Shown: in pieces, positions 1 through 6,268 of the stretch
How the letters are laid out: the number at the start of each line of letters is the position of its first letter
How positions within the stretch are numbered: position 1 is the first letter of the stretch
Assembly: GCF_000631985.1 (NCBI RefSeq)
Contig: NZ_JFYN01000022.1
Location: 1-37,939 of the forward strand
DNA length: 37,939 nucleotides
Source: Pseudomonas sp. RIT288
GTDB lineage: Bacteria > Pseudomonadota > Gammaproteobacteria > Pseudomonadales > Pseudomonadaceae
Direction: 5' to 3'
Notes under the pieces: generated by a model
Told to the model about the DNA's origin: nothing
Databases searched by the model: none
Seen by the model: the letters and a program-made list of their open reading frames with translations, nothing else
Position numbers and translations under genes: made by a program

Positions 1-600
1 TACTCAACCCCTGTGGGAGCTGGCCTGCCAGCGATGGCGGCCTGACAGCCGACCTGTTTCTGGAAGGAGTACTCAACCCCTGTGGGAGCTGGCCTGCTGG
101 CGATGGCGGCCTGACAGTCGACCTGTTTCTGGCAAGAATACTCAACCCCTGTGGGGGCTGGCCTGCTGGCGATGGCGGCCTGACAGGCGACCTGTTTTTG
201 GCAGGAATACTCAACCCTTGTGGGAGCCAGCCTGCTGGCGACGGCGGCCTGACAGGCGACCTGTTTTTGGCAGGAATACTCAACCCCTGTGGGGGCTGGC
301 CTGCTGGCGATGGCGGCCTGACAGGCGACCTGTTTCTGGCAGGAATACTCAACCCCTGTGGGAGCTGGCCTGCCAGCGATGGCGGCCTGACAGGCGATCT
401 GTTTTTGGCAGGAATACTCAACCCCTGTGGGAGCCAGCCTGCTGGCGATGGCGGCCTGACAGGCGACCTGTTTCTGAGGAATACTCAACCCCTGTGGGAG
501 CCAGCCTGCTGGCGACGGCGGCCTGACAGCCGACCTGTTTCGGGAAGGAATACTCAACCTCTGTGGGAGCTGGCCTGCCAGCGATGGCGGCCTTCCAGTG
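1..600. repeat. 69-bp tandem array built on a REP palindrome (nine units)
   Basis: Nine head-to-tail units start at 1, 70, 139, 208, 277, 346, 415, 482 and 551. The period is 69 bp, except one 67-bp unit (415-481) that lost two bases. The last unit degenerates near 595, and the array probably continues left of the window. Each unit carries a REP core, tgtgggagctggcctgccag or a variant, followed by gcgatggcggcc. The short palindrome occurs in two compensating forms, CTGGC-ct-GCCAG and CCAGC-ct-GCTGG. Because 69 is divisible by three, long open frames run through the array; I regard these as artefacts. The stretch 601-797 between the array and the next gene shows nothing I can name, apart from a TATAAA-like box near 709-714. 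Confidence 0.95.
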
Positions 601-797
601 AGCAAAATTCTTGCTGACGTACTCCTCCAATAAGGTCTGCTCCTCACAAAATCGACAGCCAATTCTCCCATCCCCCGCCGTTTCACTGGCGCTTACAGGG
701 TGGTCGGCTATAAAGAATGAGTGTTCAGGTCTTCCGTTATCCGCGGTATTCGTGCGCGATTGCGGAAGTGGCTCTTCCATTCATCGCGGGTCGTCCT

Positions 798-1019
798 ATG
801 AATAATCCTGGGAAACGCGTGTATCTGCCGCTGTCGCTGGCTTTCTCTGTTGCGCTATTGAGCGGCTGCGCCAGTCCTCCGCCACCGCCTCCTGCTGCAC
901 CTCCACCCCCGCCGGTGCGTACCTGTCAGACCCTGGAAAACACTCAGGTGTCGGGCGATATGTACGTTGACGAGCAGGTCACTCGGCATATCACCACCAC
1001 CCGTTGTGTCACGCAGTAG
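798..1019 (+). CDS. Small proline-rich lipoprotein
   Basis: This is a 73-residue protein. A short basic N-terminus and a hydrophobic stretch lead into the lipobox LLSG-C, so the mature protein should start at the Cys and be membrane-anchored by lipid. The lipobox is followed by ASPPPPPPAAPPPPP, a proline-rich linker, and then about 35 hydrophilic residues with two cysteines (in VRTCQT and TTRCVTQ) that could form a disulfide. I chose the ATG at 798 because it places the signal peptide at the N-terminus. An in-frame ATG at 717 would add 27 residues in front of it. No good ribosome-binding site is seen for either start. The function is unknown; the lipoprotein call is reasonably firm. Confidence 0.7.
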   Translation: MNNPGKRVYLPLSLAFSVALLSGCASPPPPPPAAPPPPPVRTCQTLENTQVSGDMYVDEQVTRHITTTRCVTQ

Positions 1020-1068
1020 CGTGGGGCGGCTTTGCTGGCGGTGCATAAGGTCATTGCCTGACCTCAAT

Positions 1069-1121
1069 CCTGTGTAGGAGCTGCCGAAGGCTCGGGCCGC
1101 CTTCGGCAGCTCCTACACAGG
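1069..1121. repeat. REP pair (REPIN), gtaggagctgccg type
   Basis: Perfect 22-bp inverted arms (1069-1090 and 1100-1121) flank a 9-nt loop. The arms contain gtaggagctgccgaagg. The element lies between the convergent lipoprotein and SDR genes and could act as a transcript-end hairpin for both, but it has no T tract. Confidence 0.9.
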
Positions 1122-1131
1122 CGCGTCTGGA

Positions 1132-1899
1132 TCAGGACAGGAATCCACCGTCCACATTCAGCGAAACCCCGGTGGTGTAGCTCGATGCATCACTCGCCAG
1201 ATACAGCACCGCTCCGGCCATTTCACTCGGATCCGCCACGCGTTTGAGCGGGATCTGCGTCAGTGCCTGCTTGAGGATCGCGTCATTCTTCACCAGTGCC
1301 GAAGCGAATTTGGTGTCGGTCAGACCCGGCAGCAGCGCGTTGCAGCGGATGCCGAATTGCGCGCATTCCTTGGCGAAGACCTTGGTCATGTTGATCACGG
1401 CAGCTTTGGTCACCGAATAGATGCCCTGGAACACGCCTGGTGAAATACCGTTGATCGACGCAACGTTGATGATGCTGCCGCCACCGTTTTCGCGCATCAG
1501 CTTGCCGGCTTCCACCGACATGAAGAAGTAGCCGCGAATGTTCACGTCGACGGTCTTCTGGAACGCACCCAGATCGGTGTCCAGCACGTTGCAGAACTGC
1601 GGGTTGGTCGCAGCGTTGTTCACCAGAATATCGAGACGGCCGAACTGTTCCTTGATCCCGGCGAACACTTGGCTGATCTGTTCCATTTCACCAATGTGGC
1701 AGGCCACGGCGGTGGCTTTGCCGCCGGCGGCGATGATGGCGTCGGCGACGTGCTGGCAGCCTTCGAGCTTGCGGCTCGAGACGATCACGTGGGCGCCTTG
1801 CTGGGCCAGCAGTTTGGCGATGGCTTCACCGATGCCACGGCTGGCGCCGGAGACGAATGCGATTTTGCCGTCGAGGTCGAACAACTGAGTCTTGGACAT
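1132..1899 (-). CDS. Short-chain dehydrogenase/reductase (SDR family)
   Basis: This is a 255-residue classical SDR that probably oxidises or reduces a hydroxyl/keto group using NAD(P)(H). Visible motifs are the dinucleotide-binding GASRGIG (residues 18-24), NNAA (94-97), the catalytic Ser148, and YSVTK with Tyr161 and Lys165. The C-terminus ends VDGGFLS, as is typical. The ATG at 1899 is preferred over an upstream in-frame start because homologues begin just before FDLDGK. It lies 22 bp downstream of the phosphotransferase gene on the same strand, so the two probably form one transcript. By analogy with the lva (levulinate) genes, where an SDR and an APH-like kinase cooperate in breakdown of 4-hydroxyacyl-CoA, it may act on a hydroxyacyl substrate. 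That role is inference. Confidence 0.9.
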   Translation of the reverse strand: MSKTQLFDLDGKIAFVSGASRGIGEAIAKLLAQQGAHVIVSSRKLEGCQHVADAIIAAGGKATAVACHIGEMEQISQVFAGIKEQFGRLDILVNNAATNPQFCNVLDTDLGAFQKTVDVNIRGYFFMSVEAGKLMRENGGGSIINVASINGISPGVFQGIYSVTKAAVINMTKVFAKECAQFGIRCNALLPGLTDTKFASALVKNDAILKQALTQIPLKRVADPSEMAGAVLYLASDASSYTTGVSLNVDGGFLS

Positions 1900-1921
1900 A
1901 AGGGTTCCTTGGTGTGGGCCG

Positions 1922-2989
1922 TCAGAGGCTCGATTTCGCAATGACCTGCAGGCTCATGTGCTCCAGCAGTTTGTTCATGTGAATGAACTGCGCGAAGCGT
2001 TTGTCCTGGGTCTGGCCGTGGTAGAAGCGGTAGTAGATCTGCTGCACGATGCCGGCCAGGCGGAACAGGCCGTAGGTGTAGTAGAAGTCGAAATTGTCGA
2101 TCCGGATGCCCGAGCGCTCGGCGTAGTAATCGACGAACTCACGGCGGGTCAGCATGCCCGGGGCGTGGCTTGGCTGGCGGCGCATCAGTTGCACGGGCGC
2201 CGGATCATCAGCCTGAATCCAGTAGGCGAGGGTGTTGCCCAGGTCCATCAGCGGATCGCCGAGGGTCGTCAGTTCCCAGTCGAGCACGCCGATGATCTGC
2301 ATCGGGTTGTTCGGGTCGAGGATCACGTTGTCGAAGCGATAGTCGTTGTGGACCATGCTTGAGGTCGGATGGTCGGCCGGCATCTTGTCGTTGAGCCAGG
2401 CTTTGACTTTCTCCCAGTGCGGCGCATCCGGGGTCAGGGCTTTTTCGTAGCGCTCGCTCCAGCCTTTGATCTGGCGGGCGACGTAGCCTTGCGGTTTGCC
2501 CAGATCGCCGAGGCCGCAGGCGTTGTAGTCAACTTGATGCAGCTCGACGAAACGGTCGATGAAGCTCTTGCACAGTGCTTCGGTTTTCGCTGCATCGAGA
2601 CCCAGTTCTGGTGGCAGGTCGGAGCGCAGGATGATGCCCTTGACCCGTTCCATCACATAGAACTCGGCACCGATCACCGACTCGTCGGTGCAGTGCACGT
2701 AGGCTTTCGGGCAGTAGGGGAAACCGTCGCGCAGTTGATTGAGAATGCGAAATTCGCGGCCCATGTCGTGGGCGGATTTGGCCTTGTGGCCGAACGGCGG
2801 GCGACGCAGGACGAATTCCTGCTGCGGGTATTCCAGAAGGTAAGTCAGGTTCGACGCACCGCCGGGAAACTGGCTGATCTGCGGGGTGCCGGTCAGGTCC
2901 GGAATGTGCGCCTTCAAGTATGGATCGATCAGGCTGGCATCGAGTTCTTCGCCAGAGCGAATCCGGGTGGACTGGTCAGTAAGCGCCAT
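1922..2989 (-). CDS. APH/ACAD10-like phosphotransferase
   Basis: This 355-residue protein has an aminoglycoside-phosphotransferase/choline-kinase fold. The Brenner-type catalytic loop HNDYRFDN lies near residues 212-219. The metal-binding Asp is in DWELTTLGDPLMDLGN, near residue 237. The N-terminal part carries a glycine-rich ATP-binding segment (PGGASNLTYLL). This subgroup resembles the kinase part of ACAD10 and LvaA, which phosphorylate the hydroxyl of 4-hydroxyacyl-CoAs, rather than true drug-resistance enzymes. A strong AGAAGGGATA site precedes the ATG at 2989. It is the first gene of a two-gene unit with the SDR. The acyl-CoA dehydrogenase usually found beside such kinases is absent here. 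The family is secure; the substrate is not known. Confidence 0.9.
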   Translation of the reverse strand: MALTDQSTRIRSGEELDASLIDPYLKAHIPDLTGTPQISQFPGGASNLTYLLEYPQQEFVLRRPPFGHKAKSAHDMGREFRILNQLRDGFPYCPKAYVHCTDESVIGAEFYVMERVKGIILRSDLPPELGLDAAKTEALCKSFIDRFVELHQVDYNACGLGDLGKPQGYVARQIKGWSERYEKALTPDAPHWEKVKAWLNDKMPADHPTSSMVHNDYRFDNVILDPNNPMQIIGVLDWELTTLGDPLMDLGNTLAYWIQADDPAPVQLMRRQPSHAPGMLTRREFVDYYAERSGIRIDNFDFYYTYGLFRLAGIVQQIYYRFYHGQTQDKRFAQFIHMNKLLEHMSLQVIAKSSL

Positions 2990-3145
2990 GCTTATCCCTT
3001 CTGCTTATTTTGGAGGCCAGACATCATTGGCTAATCTAATGGCGCACTCGGGCGGCCACAAGCGCGCAGCGGTCTTATAGGTTAGCGTGTTGCAGGATAA
3101 TCAGCGTTTCGAATAGGTACGGCAGCAGGGCGCTGCCGGCTCTTT

Positions 3146-4114
3146 TCAATGCACGCGCTGGTTGTTGAGCCTTGGGGGCAGGGCGACCGGCGTCAGCACC
3201 GGTTGTCCTGAGAAGAACGCCACGAGGTTTTTCCCTACCAGTTCCACCGTGCCTTGAGTGGCTTCCGGTGACAGGCCGGCAACGTGTGGCGTGAGAATCA
3301 CATTACTCAGGGTTTTCAGCGCATTCGGCACCTGCGGTTCATGATCGAACACGTCCAGCGCGGCGCCGGCAATCCGCCGTTGCTCAAGGGCAGTGATCAG
3401 ATCCGCTGTGGCGATGACACTCGCCCGGGCAATATTGACGATGAAACCGTTCGGGCCAAGGGCGTCGAGCACCGGCCGAGTCACCAGATGCTGGGTGCCG
3501 ATTCCGCCCGGCGTAGCGATGATCAGGAAGTCCGAGGCGCGTGCCAGTTCGGTGGGCGTCGAGCAGAACGCGTAAGGCACATCGCTGCGCAGTTGACGGT
3601 TGTGGTAACTGATCTGCATGTCGAAACCAAGCTGGGCACGCTTGGCAATCGCCATGCCCACCGCGCCCAGGCCGAGAATGCCCAGACGTTTATTGGCCAG
3701 CGACGGGCGCATGATCTTCGGCCATTCACCCCGGCGCACTGCCGCATCGCAGCGCGGAATATCGCGCACCAGCGCCAACAGCAGCGCCATCGCATGATCG
3801 GCCACCGACGAGGCGTTGACCCCGGCGCCGTTGGTCACGGTGATCCCGCGATCGCTGGCAGCCTGCAGGTCAACGTGTTCATAACCGGCGCCGATCACGG
3901 TAATGATTTTCAGCGCCGGCAGGGCGGCGATTTCCTCCGCGGTCAGTCCCAGCGGGCCACGGGTCAGGACGGCGTCGATCCGCGGGCCGTGGCTGGCGAT
4001 GGCTTGCGCACGTTCGGCAGGGGTTGGTGCGAGGATCAGATGAAAGCCCTGATGCTCGAGAATCGGTAAATAGTCATTGATGGTTTCAACCAGTACCAGA
4101 ACGGTGGCGGGCAT
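3146..4114 (-). CDS. D-2-hydroxyacid dehydrogenase (glyoxylate/hydroxypyruvate reductase type)
   Basis: This is a 322-residue NAD(P)-dependent dehydrogenase of the D-isomer-specific 2-hydroxyacid family. It carries the Rossmann signature LGLGAVGMAIAKRA, the conserved Arg in NIARASVI (slightly off the usual ARG), the catalytic Glu in DVFDHEPQVP, and the catalytic His in LTPHVAGLSPEA. The N-terminal half contains the substrate-binding segment ending TVIGAGYEHVDL. The likely reaction is reduction of glyoxylate, hydroxypyruvate or a related 2-keto acid in the cytosol. The start is supported by AGGAG before the ATG at 4114. It stands alone between two intergenic gaps, so co-transcription with neighbours is not obvious. 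Confidence 0.88.
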   Translation of the reverse strand: MPATVLVLVETINDYLPILEHQGFHLILAPTPAERAQAIASHGPRIDAVLTRGPLGLTAEEIAALPALKIITVIGAGYEHVDLQAASDRGITVTNGAGVNASSVADHAMALLLALVRDIPRCDAAVRRGEWPKIMRPSLANKRLGILGLGAVGMAIAKRAQLGFDMQISYHNRQLRSDVPYAFCSTPTELARASDFLIIATPGGIGTQHLVTRPVLDALGPNGFIVNIARASVIATADLITALEQRRIAGAALDVFDHEPQVPNALKTLSNVILTPHVAGLSPEATQGTVELVGKNLVAFFSGQPVLTPVALPPRLNNQRVH

Positions 4115-4202
4115 TGCGCGGCTCCTGTGATCTATGACGGTGTGGTCGCGAAAGTCGTGTCAGAGTGCTGATTCCAGAGCGGTTTGGCAATGGTGGCCGC
4201 AG

Positions 4203-4236
4203 CCCCGCTTCAGCCAGTGTAGGAGCTGAAGCGGGG
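4203..4236 (-). terminator. Hairpin after the isochorismatase-like gene
   Basis: Perfect 12-bp arms (ccccgcttcagc at 4203-4214, gctgaagcgggg at 4225-4236) flank a 10-nt loop. The hairpin lies 17 bp beyond the stop of the minus-strand hydrolase gene. It is GC-rich but has no T run, so it may be only a stabilising or weak termination hairpin. Confidence 0.5.
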
Positions 4237-4253
4237 AGCACGCGGGCGCTTCG

Positions 4254-4778
4254 TCAGAAGCTCACGTCGGCGCTGTTGATCAGCCGTGCAAATGCTCCGC
4301 CGAGGGTGGCGTTATGGTGCTCGATGATGACTTGGGCGGGTAATGCCGGGGTGTCCATGCAAGTGTGTGCGTCGGCCACCAGCAACGGTTTGAAGCCCAG
4401 ATTGGCGGCGGCGCGGCAGGTGGCGTCGATGCAGAACTGGGTTTTCATGCCGACCAGGTACAGGTCGTCGATCTGATGGGCGTTGAGCTGCTGCGCCAGG
4501 TTCGTGCCGTGGAAGGTGTTGGGCCTGGATTTGTCGAAGAGGTAGTCGGCATCTGCGCTCAGTTCGAGTTCCGGCAGCAATTGCCAGAAGGGGCTGCCGG
4601 CGGCAATCGGCGAGCCTGCCGGGCCGGTGTGGCGTACGGCATAGATCGGCACGTGTTGCTGGCGTGCCTGGCGGATCAGGTGCTGGATGTTGGCGAGCAC
4701 ACGGTCGCCGTCGTGGGGTTTTTCCGGGCCATGGAACAGACCGACCTGCATATCGATGATCAACAATGCTGCGGACAT
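4254..4778 (-). CDS. Isochorismatase-like cysteine hydrolase
   Basis: This is a 174-residue protein of the isochorismatase/nicotinamidase superfamily. The catalytic triad is visible: Asp9 in LLIIDMQ, Lys83 in FDKSRPN and Cys116 in GMKTQFCIDATC. Members hydrolyse amides, ureido groups or vinyl ethers; the substrate here cannot be read from sequence. The start at 4778 has a clear AAGGAG in front of it. A second in-frame start 63 bp upstream would run back into a terminator-like hairpin (4827-4857), so it is unlikely. That hairpin and the 25-codon reading frame before it (4874-4951) sit where a transcription attenuator would sit, suggesting expression may depend on translation of the leader. Confidence 0.9.
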   Translation of the reverse strand: MSAALLIIDMQVGLFHGPEKPHDGDRVLANIQHLIRQARQQHVPIYAVRHTGPAGSPIAAGSPFWQLLPELELSADADYLFDKSRPNTFHGTNLAQQLNAHQIDDLYLVGMKTQFCIDATCRAAANLGFKPLLVADAHTCMDTPALPAQVIIEHHNATLGGAFARLINSADVSF

Positions 4779-4826
4779 GATGTTTCTCCTTGAGGGCTGC
4801 AAGTGCCGCACGGACGGGAGAAACAA

Positions 4827-4857
4827 CAAGGCCCCGTCCATTGCTGGCGGGGCCTTG
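4827..4857 (-). terminator. Terminator hairpin in the 5' leader of the hydrolase gene (candidate attenuator)
   Basis: The arms caaggccccg (4827-4836) and cggggccttg (4848-4857) pair perfectly around an 11-nt loop. On the minus strand they are followed by TTGTTTCTC, a weak U-rich tail; the plus-strand side has no such tail. It ends about 49 bp before the hydrolase ATG, leaving almost no room for a separate promoter downstream. It could simply end tautomerase transcripts, but its position also fits an attenuator. Confidence 0.65.
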
Positions 4858-4873
4858 GTTCACTGCGCTGGAT

Positions 4874-4951
4874 TCATCTCGGGCAGCAACACCACGACCC
4901 GCCGGTGGCGGTCGTGGTGGTACGGGTGAGGTGCAGCGAGCGAAGGTTCAT
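4874..4951 (-). CDS. Candidate leader peptide (Thr/Cys-rich, 25 codons)
   Basis: A 25-codon frame starts at ATG 4951 and stops at 4874, 16 bp before the terminator hairpin. Its product contains LTRTTTTATGGSWCCCPR, with six Thr codons in eight positions and then three consecutive Cys codons. Such runs are typical of ribosome-stalling leader peptides. Within it lies a 10-bp hairpin (4890-4899 with 4910-4919) that could act as a pause hairpin. A GGCGGG block in it can pair with CCCGCC in the terminator arm as a possible antiterminator. No convincing ribosome-binding site is present, and the repeated codons partly follow from the palindrome, so this stays a hypothesis. Confidence 0.4.
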   Translation of the reverse strand: MNLRSLHLTRTTTTATGGSWCCCPR

Positions 4952-4958
4952 GCCGCCG

Positions 4959-4988
4959 ATCATGCTGGCGGCGGCGAAGGGCTGTCAA
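4959..4988 (-). promoter_or_regulatory. Possible sigma-70 promoter before the leader
   Basis: On the minus strand a perfect TTGACA (4988-4983) overlaps the tautomerase stop codon. It is followed after 18 nt by CATGAT (4964-4959), a 4/6 match to TATAAT. Transcription would start around 4952, at the leader ATG itself, implying a nearly leaderless message if this promoter is real. Confidence 0.35.
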
Positions 4989-5368
4989 CTGGCGTATTGA
5001 GCGATGCCGTTGCCGAACGACCAATTCTCCTTTTTGACTTCCACCAGATTGATGAACACGTCTTCCAGGCGAATGCCCAGTTGGGTGTTCAGGCTGTGCG
5101 CGATGGCCTGGTACAGGGCTTTTTTCTGCTCCAGCGTCCGGCCTTCATTGAGGGTGATCTGGATGATCGCCAACTGATCGCTGCGCTGGATGCCCAGGTA
5201 CTGCGGATCGAAGATGAAATGCTCGCCATCATGCTCGTTGAGAATCTGGAAGTTGTCGTACTCCGGCACGTTGATAGTGCTGCGCATGGCGGCGTAGATC
5301 TGCTCGCCGATGCGTTTGGCGAAGGTGGGATCGGCGTGTTTTTTGATGTCGACGCGGACGAGGGGCAT
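4985..5368 (-). CDS. Tautomerase family protein
   Basis: This is a 127-residue protein of the 4-oxalocrotonate tautomerase-like superfamily. Starting at the ATG at 5368 gives MPLVRVDIKK, so Met removal exposes the catalytic N-terminal Pro that defines the family. An upstream in-frame start would bury that Pro and is rejected. The chain is twice as long as the 62-residue classic enzymes, consistent with a fused pair of beta-alpha-beta units. The C-terminal half has the typical LEDVFINLVEVKKENWSFG segment. It probably acts on small enolisable acids in the cytosol. Its stop codon overlaps the possible promoter of the downstream leader. Confidence 0.88.
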   Translation of the reverse strand: MPLVRVDIKKHADPTFAKRIGEQIYAAMRSTINVPEYDNFQILNEHDGEHFIFDPQYLGIQRSDQLAIIQITLNEGRTLEQKKALYQAIAHSLNTQLGIRLEDVFINLVEVKKENWSFGNGIAQYAS

Positions 5369-5598
5369 GGGCAGAGACTCCGTGGGGCAGGGGACTTGTC
5401 TCACGCTAGAGCATGTCGGGAAAATTGAAAGTAAGGAGTGATGATCTCGCCGTTGCTTTTGTACGAAGCTACCTACTATTTGCGGGGAATTTGCCTACGA
5501 AATTGGCAGATGCGTCTGCTATCGGAACATTGATGAACGCGAAATCATGGGGCACAAAGCAGCTCGGGTTAGAAACTGCCAACAGCCAAGGAAGGCGA

Positions 5599-5793
5599 AT
5601 GCTTCGAAACAATCGAGAACACCTGGAACTCGAAAGGCTCCGAAATGAAACACGCAAACTCATCGCCGAGAGAAAAAAACTTCTGGCGGAAGAGAAGAAG
5701 CTAAGCAGGGAAACGTATTTATATCCGCTCGCCGTATCAGGTGCCCTGGTGACTGCAATCACTGCGGTGGCAAGTGTTTTTTTCAAGTTTTGA
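5599..5793 (+). CDS. Small basic coiled-coil protein with C-terminal membrane segment
   Basis: From the ATG at 5599 the product has 64 residues. A charged, heptad-like stretch rich in Arg, Lys, Glu and Leu (residues 5-38) is followed by YLYP and one hydrophobic segment, LAVSGALVTAITAVASVFF, that should span the inner membrane. I chose this start for its AAGGAAGG site. In-frame ATGs at 5533 (86 residues, overlapping the stop of a 30-codon frame) and 5413 (126 residues) remain possible. The surrounding DNA is visibly more AT-rich than its neighbours. I recognise no family. The next gene has the same architecture with an acidic coil. Confidence 0.6.
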   Translation: MLRNNREHLELERLRNETRKLIAERKKLLAEEKKLSRETYLYPLAVSGALVTAITAVASVFFKF

Positions 5794-5845
5794 GTGTTTG
5801 TGTTTCACCACCGTCAGACCCATAAGCCAAAAAGGAAAAACGAAC

Positions 5846-6016
5846 ATGAGCACCTATGACTTCAACGCCAGAATGGAAGAACTGGAACGTGAGCACGATG
5901 AGTGGGAAGAAAGAATGCGTATTAAAAACAAGGGCGATATGTACCCAATCTGGGGAATGCTAGCGTTCGGCCTGTTTTGCATGTCACTCGGATTCATGCT
6001 GGCTCGATCGATCTGA
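5846..6016 (+). CDS. Small acidic coiled-coil membrane protein
   Basis: This is a 56-residue product. Residues 8-28 (RMEELEREHDEWEERMRIK) form a strongly charged, mainly acidic helix. DMYP and one membrane segment (WGMLAFGLFCMSLGFMLA) follow. The ATG at 5846 is preceded by AAAGGAAAAA. It lies 52 bp after the previous small gene on the same strand and mirrors its layout (coil, YP-containing turn, membrane helix), so the two products may pair through basic and acidic coils. This is inference. No known family was recognised. Confidence 0.7.
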   Translation: MSTYDFNARMEELEREHDEWEERMRIKNKGDMYPIWGMLAFGLFCMSLGFMLARSI

Positions 6017-6268
6017 TCAAGTCTTACCGCTCGTATTACGCTGAAACCTGCCGAAAAGCGACATCACACATATCCGGAGCCGACAGCCATTTTCCTGAAA
6101 GCGACAACCCGCTGATCTGCTCCGTACAACCATTCCTCAGCTAAGTCTTTGCTTCTGCTCATTTATCGCGGAGAATCGCGCCCCTGTTTCGGCCGGAGCA
6201 TGTCTGTCGGTTTTTTCCGACGCGTCCTGACCGAGTGGCAAGTGACCGGAATGCGGAGATCCGACCGG

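Noticed and set aside
198..617. Open frame encoding 23-residue repeats across the tandem array
   Set aside because: It exists only because 69 is divisible by three. It shows no start signal, the frame in the neighbouring phase is equally open, and the product looks like translated REP sequence.
418..780. 120-codon minus-strand frame entering the repeat array
   Set aside because: Half of it is translated repeat. The remainder (GCRFCEEQTLLEEY) matches no family I know and has no ribosome-binding site.
3121..3137. Short inverted repeat ggcagc/gctgcc after the 2-hydroxyacid dehydrogenase gene
   Set aside because: The stem is only 6 bp and has no T run on the minus strand, so it is too weak to call a terminator.
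4803..5000. Plus-strand frame containing PPVAVVVVRV, resembling a valine-rich leader peptide
   Set aside because: It is the complement of the Thr-rich minus-strand frame. No plus-strand structural gene follows and the terminator tail points the other way.
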